Of a stretch of 38,781 nt of DNA, positions 24,501 through 31,557 are shown in pieces (positions within the stretch are counted from its first letter, which is position 1; the number at the start of each line of letters is the position of its first letter). A program made the position numbers and the translations under genes. Under the pieces are notes generated by a model. The model was not told the DNA's origin, did not search any database, and worked only from the letters and a program-made list of their open reading frames with translations. The stretch comes from a virus, in the IMG/VR virus record IMGVR_UViG_3300020473_001771, positions 1 through 38,781 of that record. One strand, given 5' to 3'.

Positions 24501-24947
24501 CCACTCTTTGATTCCAAATTTTGTGTTTGCTAGATCTAACCAGTAAGTTCCACTTGCTGGTCTTCCAACTGGTCTTGAAGAAGATCCTGTTAATTCTGCT
24601 AGGTCAACATCTGCTCTTACAACAAATACTCTGTTAGAAACTCCTAACAGTGAATATGCCGCAAATAGTCCATATTCATTTGTTTCTGCACCATGTAACA
24701 TGTTACCTGATGAGTCAGAAGCAAAAGTTGGATTTCCAAATGTTGCTGTTAATTCTCTTTGTGATGAAATTGCGAAAACAGATCCAATGGTAGAATTTGT
24801 TGTTCCTGCCGCTGTTCCTGATCCTGTTCCCGATACTTTATTCTTGCTTGTCGCAACGAATATCATTGGCGTCATTCCAAGGTTTGATACCGCATAAAAA
24901 CTTTCGTCAATTACGCTAACCTCTACGCCTGGTCCGATTAGTGCCAT
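21552..24947 (-). CDS. 18: Tail sheath protein (gp18), with large internal insertion
   Basis: The 1131-residue product is the contractile sheath, far longer than T4 gp18 (659). The start MALIGPGVEVSVIDES and the YSLLGVSNRVFVVRADVDLA segment (about 98-117) are typical sheath domains. So is the last third: PGYPETIDEMETLNSDRG, VPPSHMALRVIALNDDVAFPWFAPAG, RINPVTFINGVGLSVFGQKT, RLVNFVRNQLD, PFIFEPND and the KAVEFIFIPVRL end. Between about 130 and 800 lies an insertion with recurring W-D-T blocks (GTYWLDL, GSVWIQTT, GTLWFDTS, GDIWIDTS), probably protruding beta domains. AGAGGAAT precedes the ATG, and a consensus late promoter lies 34 bases upstream. A strong terminator follows. Confidence 0.93.
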   Translation of the reverse strand: MALIGPGVEVSVIDESFYAVSNLGMTPMIFVATSKNKVSGTGSGTAAGTTNSTIGSVFAISSQRELTATFGNPTFASDSSGNMLHGAETNEYGLFAAYSLLGVSNRVFVVRADVDLAELTGSSSRPVGRPASGTYWLDLANTKFGIKEWNSSTQAFTVKTPKLPSLTEVTSGTPKSSFGSIGDYAVVAFSNTSNKLFYKTRSNTWVQVGSANSESGDGAWVTSHPTVQGTKTNVTLTQNETFTINGNSVSLTGTTMASMATDINNANIQGVSAAIVDGVLEIYGNYTADGNADSTSDGNIVLAASTPGTPLADVGIDTGTYFVPKCHVGESYDLPLFETSSSAPRPTGSVWIQTTAVNNGADFAVKLYSDTTGAFTSQTVPLFDTHHQAIFNLDKSGGGQTLLNTDLYVQVNSSEDTEVENQGDSSVVTGKLIDYHVFKRNVGDGLAVSATSPVALGSSPFTNAETFTVQESIPGQERLNSPVTVTLGGTEGDDFVAAVSAAGLNHVSASYDSTTDKITITHALGGEIRLKDVSGTPVVDAKLGTSFASAYGLNEDETTVFAGTTTSGNSNVADNLYVAPSGSNPAADVLISGWEKLSYEANTIAPVTDPEDGTLWFDTSLEADILVHNGSAFVGYQNGGTDIRGFNLANTDPNGPIMSATEPETQSDNTILVSGDIWIDTSDLENYPKIYRFDDSQVEGKKFVLLDNTDQTSSNGILFADARYHTGASLDVIEDTTSTIKDLLTDNYLDLDAPDPTIFPKGMLLFNTRRSGNNVKKFVKSKFSRANFPSTTDFPTLPTEKDAWVTQSGNKEDGSPFMGRKAQRQVVVKSLQASITSNTAIREEQREYNVIACPGYPETIDEMETLNSDRGFTAFVVGDTPFRLEPTTTAINAYGLNTNNAATNGEDGLTSNNSFTGVYYPSGFTSDLAGNNVVVPPSHMALRVIALNDDVAFPWFAPAGTRRGLVDNASGVGTINAITGEFETIGTSNTLKDACATARINPVTFINGVGLSVFGQKTRQEASSALDRINVARLVNFVRNQLDKIAKPFIFEPNDQLTRNELKQSIESFMLELVAQRGLFDFAVVCDETNNTAARIDRNELYVDVAIEPVKAVEFIFIPVRLKNTGEIAQL

Positions 24948-24980
24948 ATGCTTATTCCTCTTTTAGTGTTATGTTGCAAG

Positions 24981-24988
24981 TATTTATA
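24981..24988 (-). promoter_or_regulatory. T4-type late promoter TATAAATA for tail sheath
   Basis: The minus strand carries the exact T4 late -10 consensus TATAAATA, followed by CTTGC, 33 bases before the ATG and upstream of the GAGGAA ribosome site. T4 late genes use this element with gp55/gp33 and the sliding clamp. It is the best example of a motif that recurs before virion genes here. Confidence 0.65.
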
Positions 24989-25015
24989 ATTAATCCGTGT
25001 TTTTGCCCATATTTA

Positions 25016-25030
25016 TTTGCCCTTTAAAGG
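25016..25030 (+). repeat. Inverted 15-bp motif, copy 2 (TTTGCCCTTTAAAGG)
   Basis: This copy is followed by TAACGAATAAATAT and then the ATG at 25049. It matches the motif at 21484-21498 on the opposite strand, including a shared ACGAAT two bases beyond the 15-mer. It lies in the divergent gap between the sheath and HNH genes. Confidence 0.7.
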
Positions 25031-25036
25031 TAACGA

Positions 25037-25044
25037 ATAAATAT
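25037..25044 (+). promoter_or_regulatory. T4-late-promoter-like ATAAATAT
   Basis: ATAAATAT ends four bases before the ATG at 25049 and no ribosome site is visible. It fits the recurrent motif, but the spacing would give a leaderless transcript. Confidence 0.3.
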
Positions 25045-25048
25045 CTTT

Positions 25049-25411
25049 ATGTCTAACAGACCACTTTGTATTCAATGTAAAGCACGTCCTGCCGCTTACA
25101 ATTATAAAAAGGGCAACAAGATTTATTATCGCAAAAGATGTGACGTGTGTGTAAGAAAAAATGCAAAAAAGAAAACAAATGGATTAGAAAATTGGCAACG
25201 TGCAGGCTACAATAAAAAACAACAATGTGAATCATGTGGCTTTCAAGCACAACATGAAGTTCAACTTGATGTGTTTCATCTAGATGGCAATCGGAATAAT
25301 AACTCTTATAATAATTTAAAAACTTTATGTGCTAATTGCGGAAGACTTAGAGGTATCAGTAAAACAAAGTCTACTTGGCGACAAGGACATTTGATACCAG
25401 ATAATTTGTAG
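25049..25411 (+). CDS. HNH endonuclease-like zinc-ribbon protein
   Basis: The 120-residue product has two cysteine-pair zinc sites. The first is C7-x2-C10 with C31-x2-C34; the second is C60-x2-C63 with C94-x2-C97. The second surrounds LDVFHLDGNRNNNSYNNLKTLCANC, where H77 and D79 precede N84/N90, as in HNH nucleases with a beta-beta-alpha metal fold. The N-terminal part is strongly basic (KKGNKIYYRKR, RKNAKKK), suiting DNA binding. It could be a homing nuclease or a phage DNA-processing enzyme. It stands alone on the plus strand, divergent from the sheath and overlapping the convergent dNMP kinase gene by 41 bases. Confidence 0.72.
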   Translation: MSNRPLCIQCKARPAAYNYKKGNKIYYRKRCDVCVRKNAKKKTNGLENWQRAGYNKKQQCESCGFQAQHEVQLDVFHLDGNRNNNSYNNLKTLCANCGRLRGISKTKSTWRQGHLIPDNL

Positions 25412-25991
25412 TTTCTTCTAATTCTGGCAGTCCTTTATCATTATTAATTGTGTAGTCAAATTCACTAGATGTCCATGCCCACTCCGAACTGTGTACACCT
25501 AAATTTTGCATTTTTTTAATTGCATCTTCATTGCCCATTGCGGCATCCATGCCAATATTTGCCCATAATGGTATATCACGTTTGACCCATACAACATAGC
25601 CACCAAACTCTTGTATCATTTTTATTTCATTAGGAAATCTAACGTCACTAACAACCACATTACGATCACCTACACGTTTTAGCAATGATGCGACCCAAAT
25701 ATCGTTGTGAAAGTTTCCACGGAATACTTCTGTGCCTATCACTTGCAAAGCAAGTCTTGGACTTACAGGCATTTCTAGTTGATTCGTCCACCAACTGTCT
25801 TCTGCTTCACGCCATTCTCTACTTTCTTTTGTGTTGCCTTCTAATAGTTCTCTTGGCCAACCAAACACAGCAGATACGGCATCTTTCAATGATTTTGCAA
25901 AACTGTCCTGCTCATATCCATGATTTTTTACTAGCATTTCTGCCACAGCATTTTTACCACTGCCAATGTATCCACATAGTCCTATAAGCAT
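25371..25991 (-). CDS. 1: Deoxynucleoside monophosphate kinase (T4 gp1-like)
   Basis: This 206-residue P-loop kinase has Walker A GYIGSGKN (7-14), EMLVKNHGYEQDSFAKSLKDAVSAVFGW, a LQVIGTEVFR motif, and VVVSDVRFPNE with a Walker B-like aspartate. VWVKRD follows, a typical nucleotide kinase lid region. The order matches phage dNMP kinases, which phosphorylate dNMPs to feed phage DNA synthesis. It ends inside the HNH gene (41-base convergent overlap). No strong ribosome site is visible in the AT-rich 41-base gap 25992-26032. The T4 gene number is given by family resemblance; substrate range is not visible. Confidence 0.8.
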   Translation of the reverse strand: MLIGLCGYIGSGKNAVAEMLVKNHGYEQDSFAKSLKDAVSAVFGWPRELLEGNTKESREWREAEDSWWTNQLEMPVSPRLALQVIGTEVFRGNFHNDIWVASLLKRVGDRNVVVSDVRFPNEIKMIQEFGGYVVWVKRDIPLWANIGMDAAMGNEDAIKKMQNLGVHSSEWAWTSSEFDYTINNDKGLPELEETTNYLVSNVLVAK

Positions 25992-26032
25992 AAACTATTA
26001 TAAAATTTTATTTGTTAAAATGCAAGAATATT

Positions 26033-26836
26033 TTAGCCGATTACAAACGACATAGGTTTGGAACCTTCTGTAAACATTTCAAGTTGTCTATCAAGTTCTG
26101 TCATCTCTGCAGTTGCTTCAGCCTTGAGTGCATCACCATTAAGTGCTGTACCACCCTGTGGCCCTGCCACAGTTGCAAATTTAGATCTTGCTTCGCCTAG
26201 CATAAATTTTGCACCTGCTAGTGTGTAATCTCTGATCCACGGTTTTGCATAAACGTCTTTCAATAATGTTTCATCTGGCTTATGATTATACAACCATAAC
26301 AACACAGTTTCTGCTGATCTTACACGCCTAACTATTTCAAGGCGTCTATTCACTTCTTGATAATGGAAGTTTATAAAGCCGCCAAACATTCGACCCACAA
26401 GTTCTTGATATCCTGCAAAAGCGTCATAAGTTGCTAACCCACCTAATCTACCTGTTTGTAGTAGATAGACGTTTGTGTAAGCAAGTTCAAAAGGATCAAG
26501 GGCGGTACCACCTTCTGAGGAACTTGCTCCCCCAACGGTACGTCTAAAAATTTGTCTTACAGATACCACTTCATCTGGAAGTGTATAAACATTTTGATTA
26601 GGTTGTAGTTCTAAAAATCCATATGATTCTTCAACAGCATTTTCTGCTCTCTGTCTATATTTGTCTATGGCTCTTTCTAATGCAACTTCATAGTGATCAG
26701 GGTCTAGTTCAACGTCGATCATGCCATCGCCAAGCAGAGTTCTGACGTAATCAAATACTTTTTGTCTTTCTGTTTGTGCGGATGTGATACTGTTTACTGC
26801 GTCAACCATACACATATTTATTGTATTCACAGTCAT
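26033..26836 (-). CDS. 13: Neck protein (gp13-like)
   Basis: The 267-residue product has the pattern I know from cyanophage gp13-type neck proteins. It reads ERAIDKYRQRAENAVEESYGFLEL.PNQNVYTLPDEVVSVRQIFRR, then DPFELAYTNVYLLQTGRLGGLATYDAF..YQELVGRMFGG. AGAKFMLGEARSKFATVAGPQGGTALNGDALKAEA follows, and it ends SFVIG. Neck proteins join head and tail after packaging. Possible starts are ATG at 26836, 26815 or 26809; none has a good ribosome site and the conserved part begins after MVDAVN. It is divergent from the gp14-like gene, whereas in T4 genes 13-15 run in one direction. Confidence 0.62.
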   Translation of the reverse strand: MTVNTINMCMVDAVNSITSAQTERQKVFDYVRTLLGDGMIDVELDPDHYEVALERAIDKYRQRAENAVEESYGFLELQPNQNVYTLPDEVVSVRQIFRRTVGGASSSEGGTALDPFELAYTNVYLLQTGRLGGLATYDAFAGYQELVGRMFGGFINFHYQEVNRRLEIVRRVRSAETVLLWLYNHKPDETLLKDVYAKPWIRDYTLAGAKFMLGEARSKFATVAGPQGGTALNGDALKAEATAEMTELDRQLEMFTEGSKPMSFVIG

Positions 26837-26845
26837 GAACCAACA

Positions 26846-26853
26846 ATAAATAC
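26846..26853 (+). promoter_or_regulatory. T4-late-promoter-like ATAAATAC (gp14/gp15 unit)
   Basis: ATAAATAC lies nine bases before the ATG at 26863. A related ATAAATAT occurs on the minus strand at 26814-26821, near the alternative gp13 starts, so this 50-base gap may hold divergent late promoters. Confidence 0.38.
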
Positions 26854-26862
26854 AAACAAGTT

Positions 26863-28035
26863 ATGCCTAGATTATCAATATTCAAGCCTGAAAAGGGCAA
26901 TGATTACAGATTCCTTGATAGAAACATTTTTGAAATGTTTCAAGTTGGGGGTACTGATGCCTTTATTCATAAGTTTCTTGGCCCGCAAGATCAAGGGAAT
27001 CAAAATGACGCAACACAACCCAATTATGTAGGTAAAACATCAGAAACTACAATACAAGATTTATTATTCTTGGAAAACAGAGATAGAAAATATTCAGAAG
27101 ATGTGTTCACTGCTAGATGCATTTATAATGTACAGGACATTGATTTTGATCTCACACAGTTTGGTTTATTTTTGCAAAATGATCAGTTGTTTATGACTGT
27201 ACATTTAAACGATACTGTTGAAAGATTAGGCCGTAAAATTATGGCTGGTGATGTTATAGAATTACCACATTTGAAAGATGATTTTAGTCTACAAGCCACT
27301 GATATAAATGATAACACAATTGATCAAGCATTGAAAAGATTCTATGTTGTTGAAGATGTAAGCAGAGCGGCAGAAGGATTTTCTCAAACATGGTGGCCAC
27401 ATCTATTAAGAGTCAAAACCAAACCTATAATGGATAGCCAAGAATACAGAGACATATTTGGTGACAAAGATGATCCAAATGCCTATGGTAGAGTTGGAAG
27501 TACATATGATAGAGACAAAGAAATAAATGATGCTATTGTAACACAGGCAGAAGCAGATGTTCCAAAATCAGGTTACGACACATCAAATTATTTTGTCATA
27601 CCAACTGATGAAACAGGAAAAGTTGCTCTTGTTACAGGCGATAATGTAGATTTACTAGCAAGTAGTAACATTGGTTCGGACACAGTTTTTGAAGCGGCCA
27701 AAGCCAATGGTTATATTGATGGATACTTAACCGGAGACGGTATAGCCGCTAATGGCAATAGTGCAGGATTCGGAACAAGTTTTCCAACCTATCCTGTAAA
27801 GGACCAACTTTTTTTAAGAACAGATTATGTGCCACAAAGATTATTTAAATTTGACGGAAAGCGTTTTGTTAAAGTTGAAGATAATGTAAGACTAACATTG
27901 TCTAATAAAACAAATAGAACAGGTGGAAAATTTGGCTTCATTAACAACACAACCGAAACAACTAGAAAAGATGGAACCACGTACAAAGAAAGAGTATCAT
28001 TATCTGAAATAATGAAACCTAGAGAAGACAATTAA
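26863..28035 (+). CDS. 14: Neck protein candidate (gp14-like)
   Basis: The 390-residue product starts MPRLSIFKPEKGNDYRFLDRNIFEMFQVGGTD. It has a LLFLENRDRKYSEDVFTARCIYNVQDIDFDLTQFGLF block and then ERLGRKIMAGDVIELPHLKDD, which resembles the GD.I.(L/F)P segment of T4 gp14. ALKRFYVVEDVSRAAEGFSQTWWPHLLRVK continues the domain. The C-terminal third is extra relative to T4 gp14 (256 residues) and ends in a domain with RLFKFDGKRFVKVEDN. It abuts the gp15-like gene with a TAATG overlap and is divergent from the gp13-like gene, so position supports the neck assignment. Motif support alone is moderate. Confidence 0.52.
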   Translation: MPRLSIFKPEKGNDYRFLDRNIFEMFQVGGTDAFIHKFLGPQDQGNQNDATQPNYVGKTSETTIQDLLFLENRDRKYSEDVFTARCIYNVQDIDFDLTQFGLFLQNDQLFMTVHLNDTVERLGRKIMAGDVIELPHLKDDFSLQATDINDNTIDQALKRFYVVEDVSRAAEGFSQTWWPHLLRVKTKPIMDSQEYRDIFGDKDDPNAYGRVGSTYDRDKEINDAIVTQAEADVPKSGYDTSNYFVIPTDETGKVALVTGDNVDLLASSNIGSDTVFEAAKANGYIDGYLTGDGIAANGNSAGFGTSFPTYPVKDQLFLRTDYVPQRLFKFDGKRFVKVEDNVRLTLSNKTNRTGGKFGFINNTTETTRKDGTTYKERVSLSEIMKPREDN

Positions 28036-29837
28036 TGGCCAATAATATACAACACTTTTACGATGAGCAGATACGCAGATTTATTATTCAATTTGTGCGT
28101 ATGTTAAGTAACTTCCAATATGAAACAGGAAAGAACAGTGATGGTTTACGGGCATTTGTACAAGTTCCTGCAAGATATGGAGACCCAAGCAGACAGGTAG
28201 CCAACATTTTAAGGCAAGGCTCTGAAAACACAGTCATGCATGCACCAATGATTAGTTGTTATCTCAAAGACTTAACTTATGCAAGGGAAAGAATGCAGGA
28301 TCCAACATTTGTAGATAAAATTCATGTAAGGGAAAGAAAATTTGATGTTGATACTGGCACCTACAAAAACACAATGGGGGAAGGTCATACCATTGAAAGA
28401 ATGATGCCAACACCATATAATTTAACAATGGGTGCTGACATTGTTACAACCAACACAGATCAAAAACTGCAAATTTTAGAACAAATATTAGTTTTATTCA
28501 ACCCAGCACTGGAACTACAGAGTACAGAAAATTTTATAGACTGGACTAGTTTAAGTTATGCTGAATTAACAGATATTGTGTTTACAAGTCGAAGTATACC
28601 ACAAGGAACAGATGAACAATTAGATATATGCAGTCTAACTTTCACAATGCCTATATGGCTCAATCCTCCAGCAAAAATTAAAAAACTTGGAGTAGTAGAA
28701 AAAATTATTGCCAGCATATATGATCAGGATGCGTCTGAAATAGATATAGATGGATTGATCGGCGGTAATTTAATTTCAAGGCAAAAAATAACTCCAGGAA
28801 ATTTTGGCATTTTAGTATTGAACGGACAGGTACAATTATTAGGCAGTAATTTAACATCTGAAATAGATCCATTTAGTGGTGGTGATTCTACAACCGGTGC
28901 TGATAGTACTAGAAGTCATGCATACCAAGAAAAAGAAATAGAACTGCCTTCAAAATTTGGTCCAAAAATAAGTTGGAACAAATTAGTTTCTCAGTTTGGT
29001 TATATTAGAGATGGCATTAGCCAATTGAAACTTTTAGCCAGTGTTCATACCGCATTCGGAGACGATGTGCTTACAGAAATAAGTGGCACCATTGCATTGA
29101 GTTCAACCGATGATTCAATATTGTTATTCACTGTTGATTCTGATACTATTCCAACCGACACATTAACAGCGGTTACCGCAATAGTTGATCCGCAAAAGTC
29201 AGGTCCAAGCACAAAGCCAAATGGTTTGGCCGCGGCGGCTAATGGACAAAGATATCTAATTACAAAAGCAATAGGTGGTGATAATAACATTCCAATATCT
29301 AATCTAACAATTAGTGGATCTACAATTACAGTAACCACTGCCGAGACAGCAAGATTAGATGATTCATCATTAGCACGAAATCCACATGGACTTACTGTTG
29401 GTGATACTGTAACAATATCAGGTGCGTTTCCAGATTATTACAATGGAAAATTTACAGTGGCAACTATACCGGCAGATGACATTTTCACTGTTACTATGAC
29501 TACAGATGGATCCACAGCAAGAACTATTGCAAATCCAATCACGCCGGCAACTACAATTGGCACATTGACAACAATTAGAACAATAAATGCATGGGGAAAT
29601 GTAATTGCTAGTCCAAACGATATAATTCAATATGATGGTTCCAATTGGTCTGTTAGTTTTGATGCCAGCAATTTCACAGTAGGATTAGACAGTAGTTTAG
29701 ACTCAACAATGGATTCAACATTGTTCCAATATGTAACAAATTCAAACACACAAATACAATACAAATGGACTGGAGTACAATGGGTGCTGTCATACGAAGG
29801 CGAATACAAACCAGGTGACTGGCGTTTGGTCTTGTAA
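28035..29837 (+). CDS. 15: Tail completion/sheath stabiliser protein (gp15-like), C-terminally extended
   Basis: The first 240 residues follow T4 gp15 (272 residues): HFYDEQIRRFIIQFVRMLSNFQ (FY...RR....), FVQVPARYGDPSR, a MISCYLKDLTYARERMQD block, TPYNLTMGADIVTTN..QKLQILEQILVLFNP, and FTMPIWLNPPAKIKKLGVV. gp15 caps the tail and joins it to the neck. The remaining 350 residues are added: a Ser/Thr-rich linker, an Ig-like region (TVGDTVTISGAFPDYYNGKFTV) and a terminal repeat-like part (IIQYDGSNWSVSF, IQYKWTGVQWVLSYEGEYK). It is the second gene of a plus-strand pair. The extension may decorate the neck. Confidence 0.75.
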   Translation: MANNIQHFYDEQIRRFIIQFVRMLSNFQYETGKNSDGLRAFVQVPARYGDPSRQVANILRQGSENTVMHAPMISCYLKDLTYARERMQDPTFVDKIHVRERKFDVDTGTYKNTMGEGHTIERMMPTPYNLTMGADIVTTNTDQKLQILEQILVLFNPALELQSTENFIDWTSLSYAELTDIVFTSRSIPQGTDEQLDICSLTFTMPIWLNPPAKIKKLGVVEKIIASIYDQDASEIDIDGLIGGNLISRQKITPGNFGILVLNGQVQLLGSNLTSEIDPFSGGDSTTGADSTRSHAYQEKEIELPSKFGPKISWNKLVSQFGYIRDGISQLKLLASVHTAFGDDVLTEISGTIALSSTDDSILLFTVDSDTIPTDTLTAVTAIVDPQKSGPSTKPNGLAAAANGQRYLITKAIGGDNNIPISNLTISGSTITVTTAETARLDDSSLARNPHGLTVGDTVTISGAFPDYYNGKFTVATIPADDIFTVTMTTDGSTARTIANPITPATTIGTLTTIRTINAWGNVIASPNDIIQYDGSNWSVSFDASNFTVGLDSSLDSTMDSTLFQYVTNSNTQIQYKWTGVQWVLSYEGEYKPGDWRLVL

Positions 29838-29865
29838 TATATTTCAATATAAGTTATAATAAAGT

Positions 29866-30288
29866 ATGAATAAGATAATATGTTCTGGTGCATTTTTCTA
29901 TGCACAAAAAACAAAAACTTTTATGTTTTTACAAAGAACTGGCAAGCACAGTGGTCAATGGGGACTCGTTGGCGGCAAAACTAACGACACAGAAACTCCG
30001 TTTGAAGGACTTAAACGTGAATGCATAGAAGAAATTGGCTCTATGCCAACCCACACAAAAGTTATTCCACTTGAACTTTTTACCTCAAACGATAATCAGT
30101 TTCAATTTCACACTTATGTTGTCGTTGTAAAGGATCAATTTATTCCAAAATTGAATGGTGAACACAGTGGTTTTACATGGGTAAAAAATAGTTGTTGGCC
30201 AAAACCACTACATCAAGGATTAAAACACACACTAAATGACAAATCAATCAAGAATAAATTACAAACAATTTTAGATTTGATTGTTTAG
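29866..30288 (+). CDS. Nudix hydrolase
   Basis: A complete Nudix box is present: G37-x5-E43-x7-R51-E52-C-I-E55-E56-I-G58 (within GGKTNDTETPFEGLKRECIE and EIG). The glutamates bind the metal that activates water to cleave a nucleoside diphosphate linked to X. Length (140 residues) and the FMFLQRTGKHSGQWGLVGG strand-turn before the box are normal for MutT-like proteins. The substrate could be an oxidised dNTP, a nucleotide sugar or an RNA cap. It starts 28 bases after the gp15 stop and overlaps the convergent fibre-region gene by four bases. Confidence 0.92.
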   Translation: MNKIICSGAFFYAQKTKTFMFLQRTGKHSGQWGLVGGKTNDTETPFEGLKRECIEEIGSMPTHTKVIPLELFTSNDNQFQFHTYVVVVKDQFIPKLNGEHSGFTWVKNSCWPKPLHQGLKHTLNDKSIKNKLQTILDLIV

Positions 30289-30722
30289 CCAGCACTAATT
30301 TTTACAGTACCATTATCGTTCCAAAGTTGCCCTGCATTGCTAGGATCACTTGTAGGCAAATCACTTGCCATTACTTTACCTTTGTTATTAATCATTAACA
30401 CACCGTTGTCATCTGGTAGATCAATATGTCTTTTTGTGCTTGACTTGCCTGAAAGAAAAGTCTTCTTGCCACCAGTGTTTTGTAGGCATAATGGCACATT
30501 GTGGTGTGCATAAATGGCATTGTTAGCAACTGTTAATAAAGGTTTATGCTGTCCGTCTTTACGACCAATTATGGTAATTACACTCTGGTCTTTGCCTTTT
30601 TTATTATCTTTGATACTGCCTTTGATTTGTCCAATTTTGATTTCTTCTCCGGCATCATTCAGACCTCTAAATTCTAAAACTTGTTCTGCATTTACTGTTA
30701 TATTTTTGCCAACTTTAAACAT
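30285..30722 (-). CDS. Fibre-associated virion protein
   Basis: This 145-residue product lies at the 3' end of the fibre block. It is Gly/Asn/Lys-rich beta protein (TVNAEQVLEFRGLNDAGEEIKIGQIKG...) with a terminal DLPTSDPSNAGQLWNDNGTVKISAG-type ending. That GQLWNDNG.(V/L).(I/V)S pattern is common at the ends of marine phage tail fibre or structural proteins. The ATG at 30722 begins one base after the upstream TAG. In-frame TTG/CTG codons before it were rejected because they overlap that stop region. The role is probably a fibre tip or adaptor. Confidence 0.6.
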   Translation of the reverse strand: MFKVGKNITVNAEQVLEFRGLNDAGEEIKIGQIKGSIKDNKKGKDQSVITIIGRKDGQHKPLLTVANNAIYAHHNVPLCLQNTGGKKTFLSGKSSTKRHIDLPDDNGVLMINNKGKVMASDLPTSDPSNAGQLWNDNGTVKISAG

Positions 30723-30723
30723 A

Positions 30724-31527
30724 CTACACAGCAACTAAAGTTCTATAAATTTTGTAAACAGTTGATGTAGCAGATCCGTTTGTAGTTCTTAACCTCACGT
30801 CATTACTTGAAATGTCAACTGTGTAGGTTGATAGCACACTACCACTTCTTGTTTCTGCATAGTCGTTACCATAGGCTGTGGTGCCATCATGCGTAACAAC
30901 AATTTCATTTACTTGAAAAGCACTACCTTGAGTAGCCTGCACAATATATTTTGCAGTCCTGAATGATCCTTTTGCAAATGTATCAATGGTAGCAATACTT
31001 GTCGAGCCAACTGTCGCTGTAACATAATTTGAGGAAACATTTTCTTTCAATGTCAAGCCATCTGTCGAATCTAATTTTAGTAATTCAGCATCATTACCTG
31101 CAGTTTGCGTGTTGATAATAAGTTGTGCATCCTCAGAACTATCAGAAGCATCAGTAATTTTACCAACAATTTTAATATAATCAATTGTACTACTGCCGTC
31201 ATCAGTTCCTTTGAATCTAATTGTGCCAATTACATCATTATCCTCTGGTGTAACTTGATCTTGCTGAAACACAAGTTCAGCACCAAGTCCTGTGGATAAT
31301 GTATTTTTTAGTGTTAATACTGGTTTGTTAGACGTTGCTGATTCAAATGTAATATCATCTCCAGCACCTTTACCCGATTCGTTAATCATTTCGAATCCAC
31401 CAGCAGTTGATCCATCATGTACTCGGATTGTGTCTTTGGTGCTATCTATACTAATTTCACCAGTTGATCCAGTGAATGCGTCATTTTGTGCTGTGGTTCC
31501 GCGTCTAAATTGTACAATAGTTGGCAT
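30724..31527 (-). CDS. Tail fibre-like protein with Mtd_N-like N-terminus
   Basis: The 267-residue product opens TIVQFRRGTTAQNDAFTGSTGEISIDSTKDTIRVHDG.T.GG. This is the (R)RGT...N......GEI..D.....(I/R)V(G/H)DG pattern of the phage major-tropism-determinant N-terminal repeat found at the base of receptor-binding proteins. The middle is beta-rich (ITFESATSNKPVLTLKN, LVFQQDQVTPEDNDVIGTIRFKG). The last 80 residues (FRTAKYIVQAT..., STVYKIYRTLVAV) recall the last segment of the 1578-residue fibre. AAGGAA lies seven bases before the ATG and an ATAAATAT motif further upstream. Confidence 0.65.
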   Translation of the reverse strand: MPTIVQFRRGTTAQNDAFTGSTGEISIDSTKDTIRVHDGSTAGGFEMINESGKGAGDDITFESATSNKPVLTLKNTLSTGLGAELVFQQDQVTPEDNDVIGTIRFKGTDDGSSTIDYIKIVGKITDASDSSEDAQLIINTQTAGNDAELLKLDSTDGLTLKENVSSNYVTATVGSTSIATIDTFAKGSFRTAKYIVQATQGSAFQVNEIVVTHDGTTAYGNDYAETRSGSVLSTYTVDISSNDVRLRTTNGSATSTVYKIYRTLVAV

Positions 31528-31544
31528 TTATTTTCCTTGTTTTA

Positions 31545-31552
31545 ATATTTAT
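31545..31552 (-). promoter_or_regulatory. T4-late-promoter-like ATAAATAT
   Basis: TAATAAATATTA on the minus strand lies 17 bases before the ATG at 31527 in the 30-base gap, ahead of an AAGGAA ribosome site. Spacing is compatible with a late promoter. Confidence 0.42.
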
Positions 31553-31557
31553 TAAAC

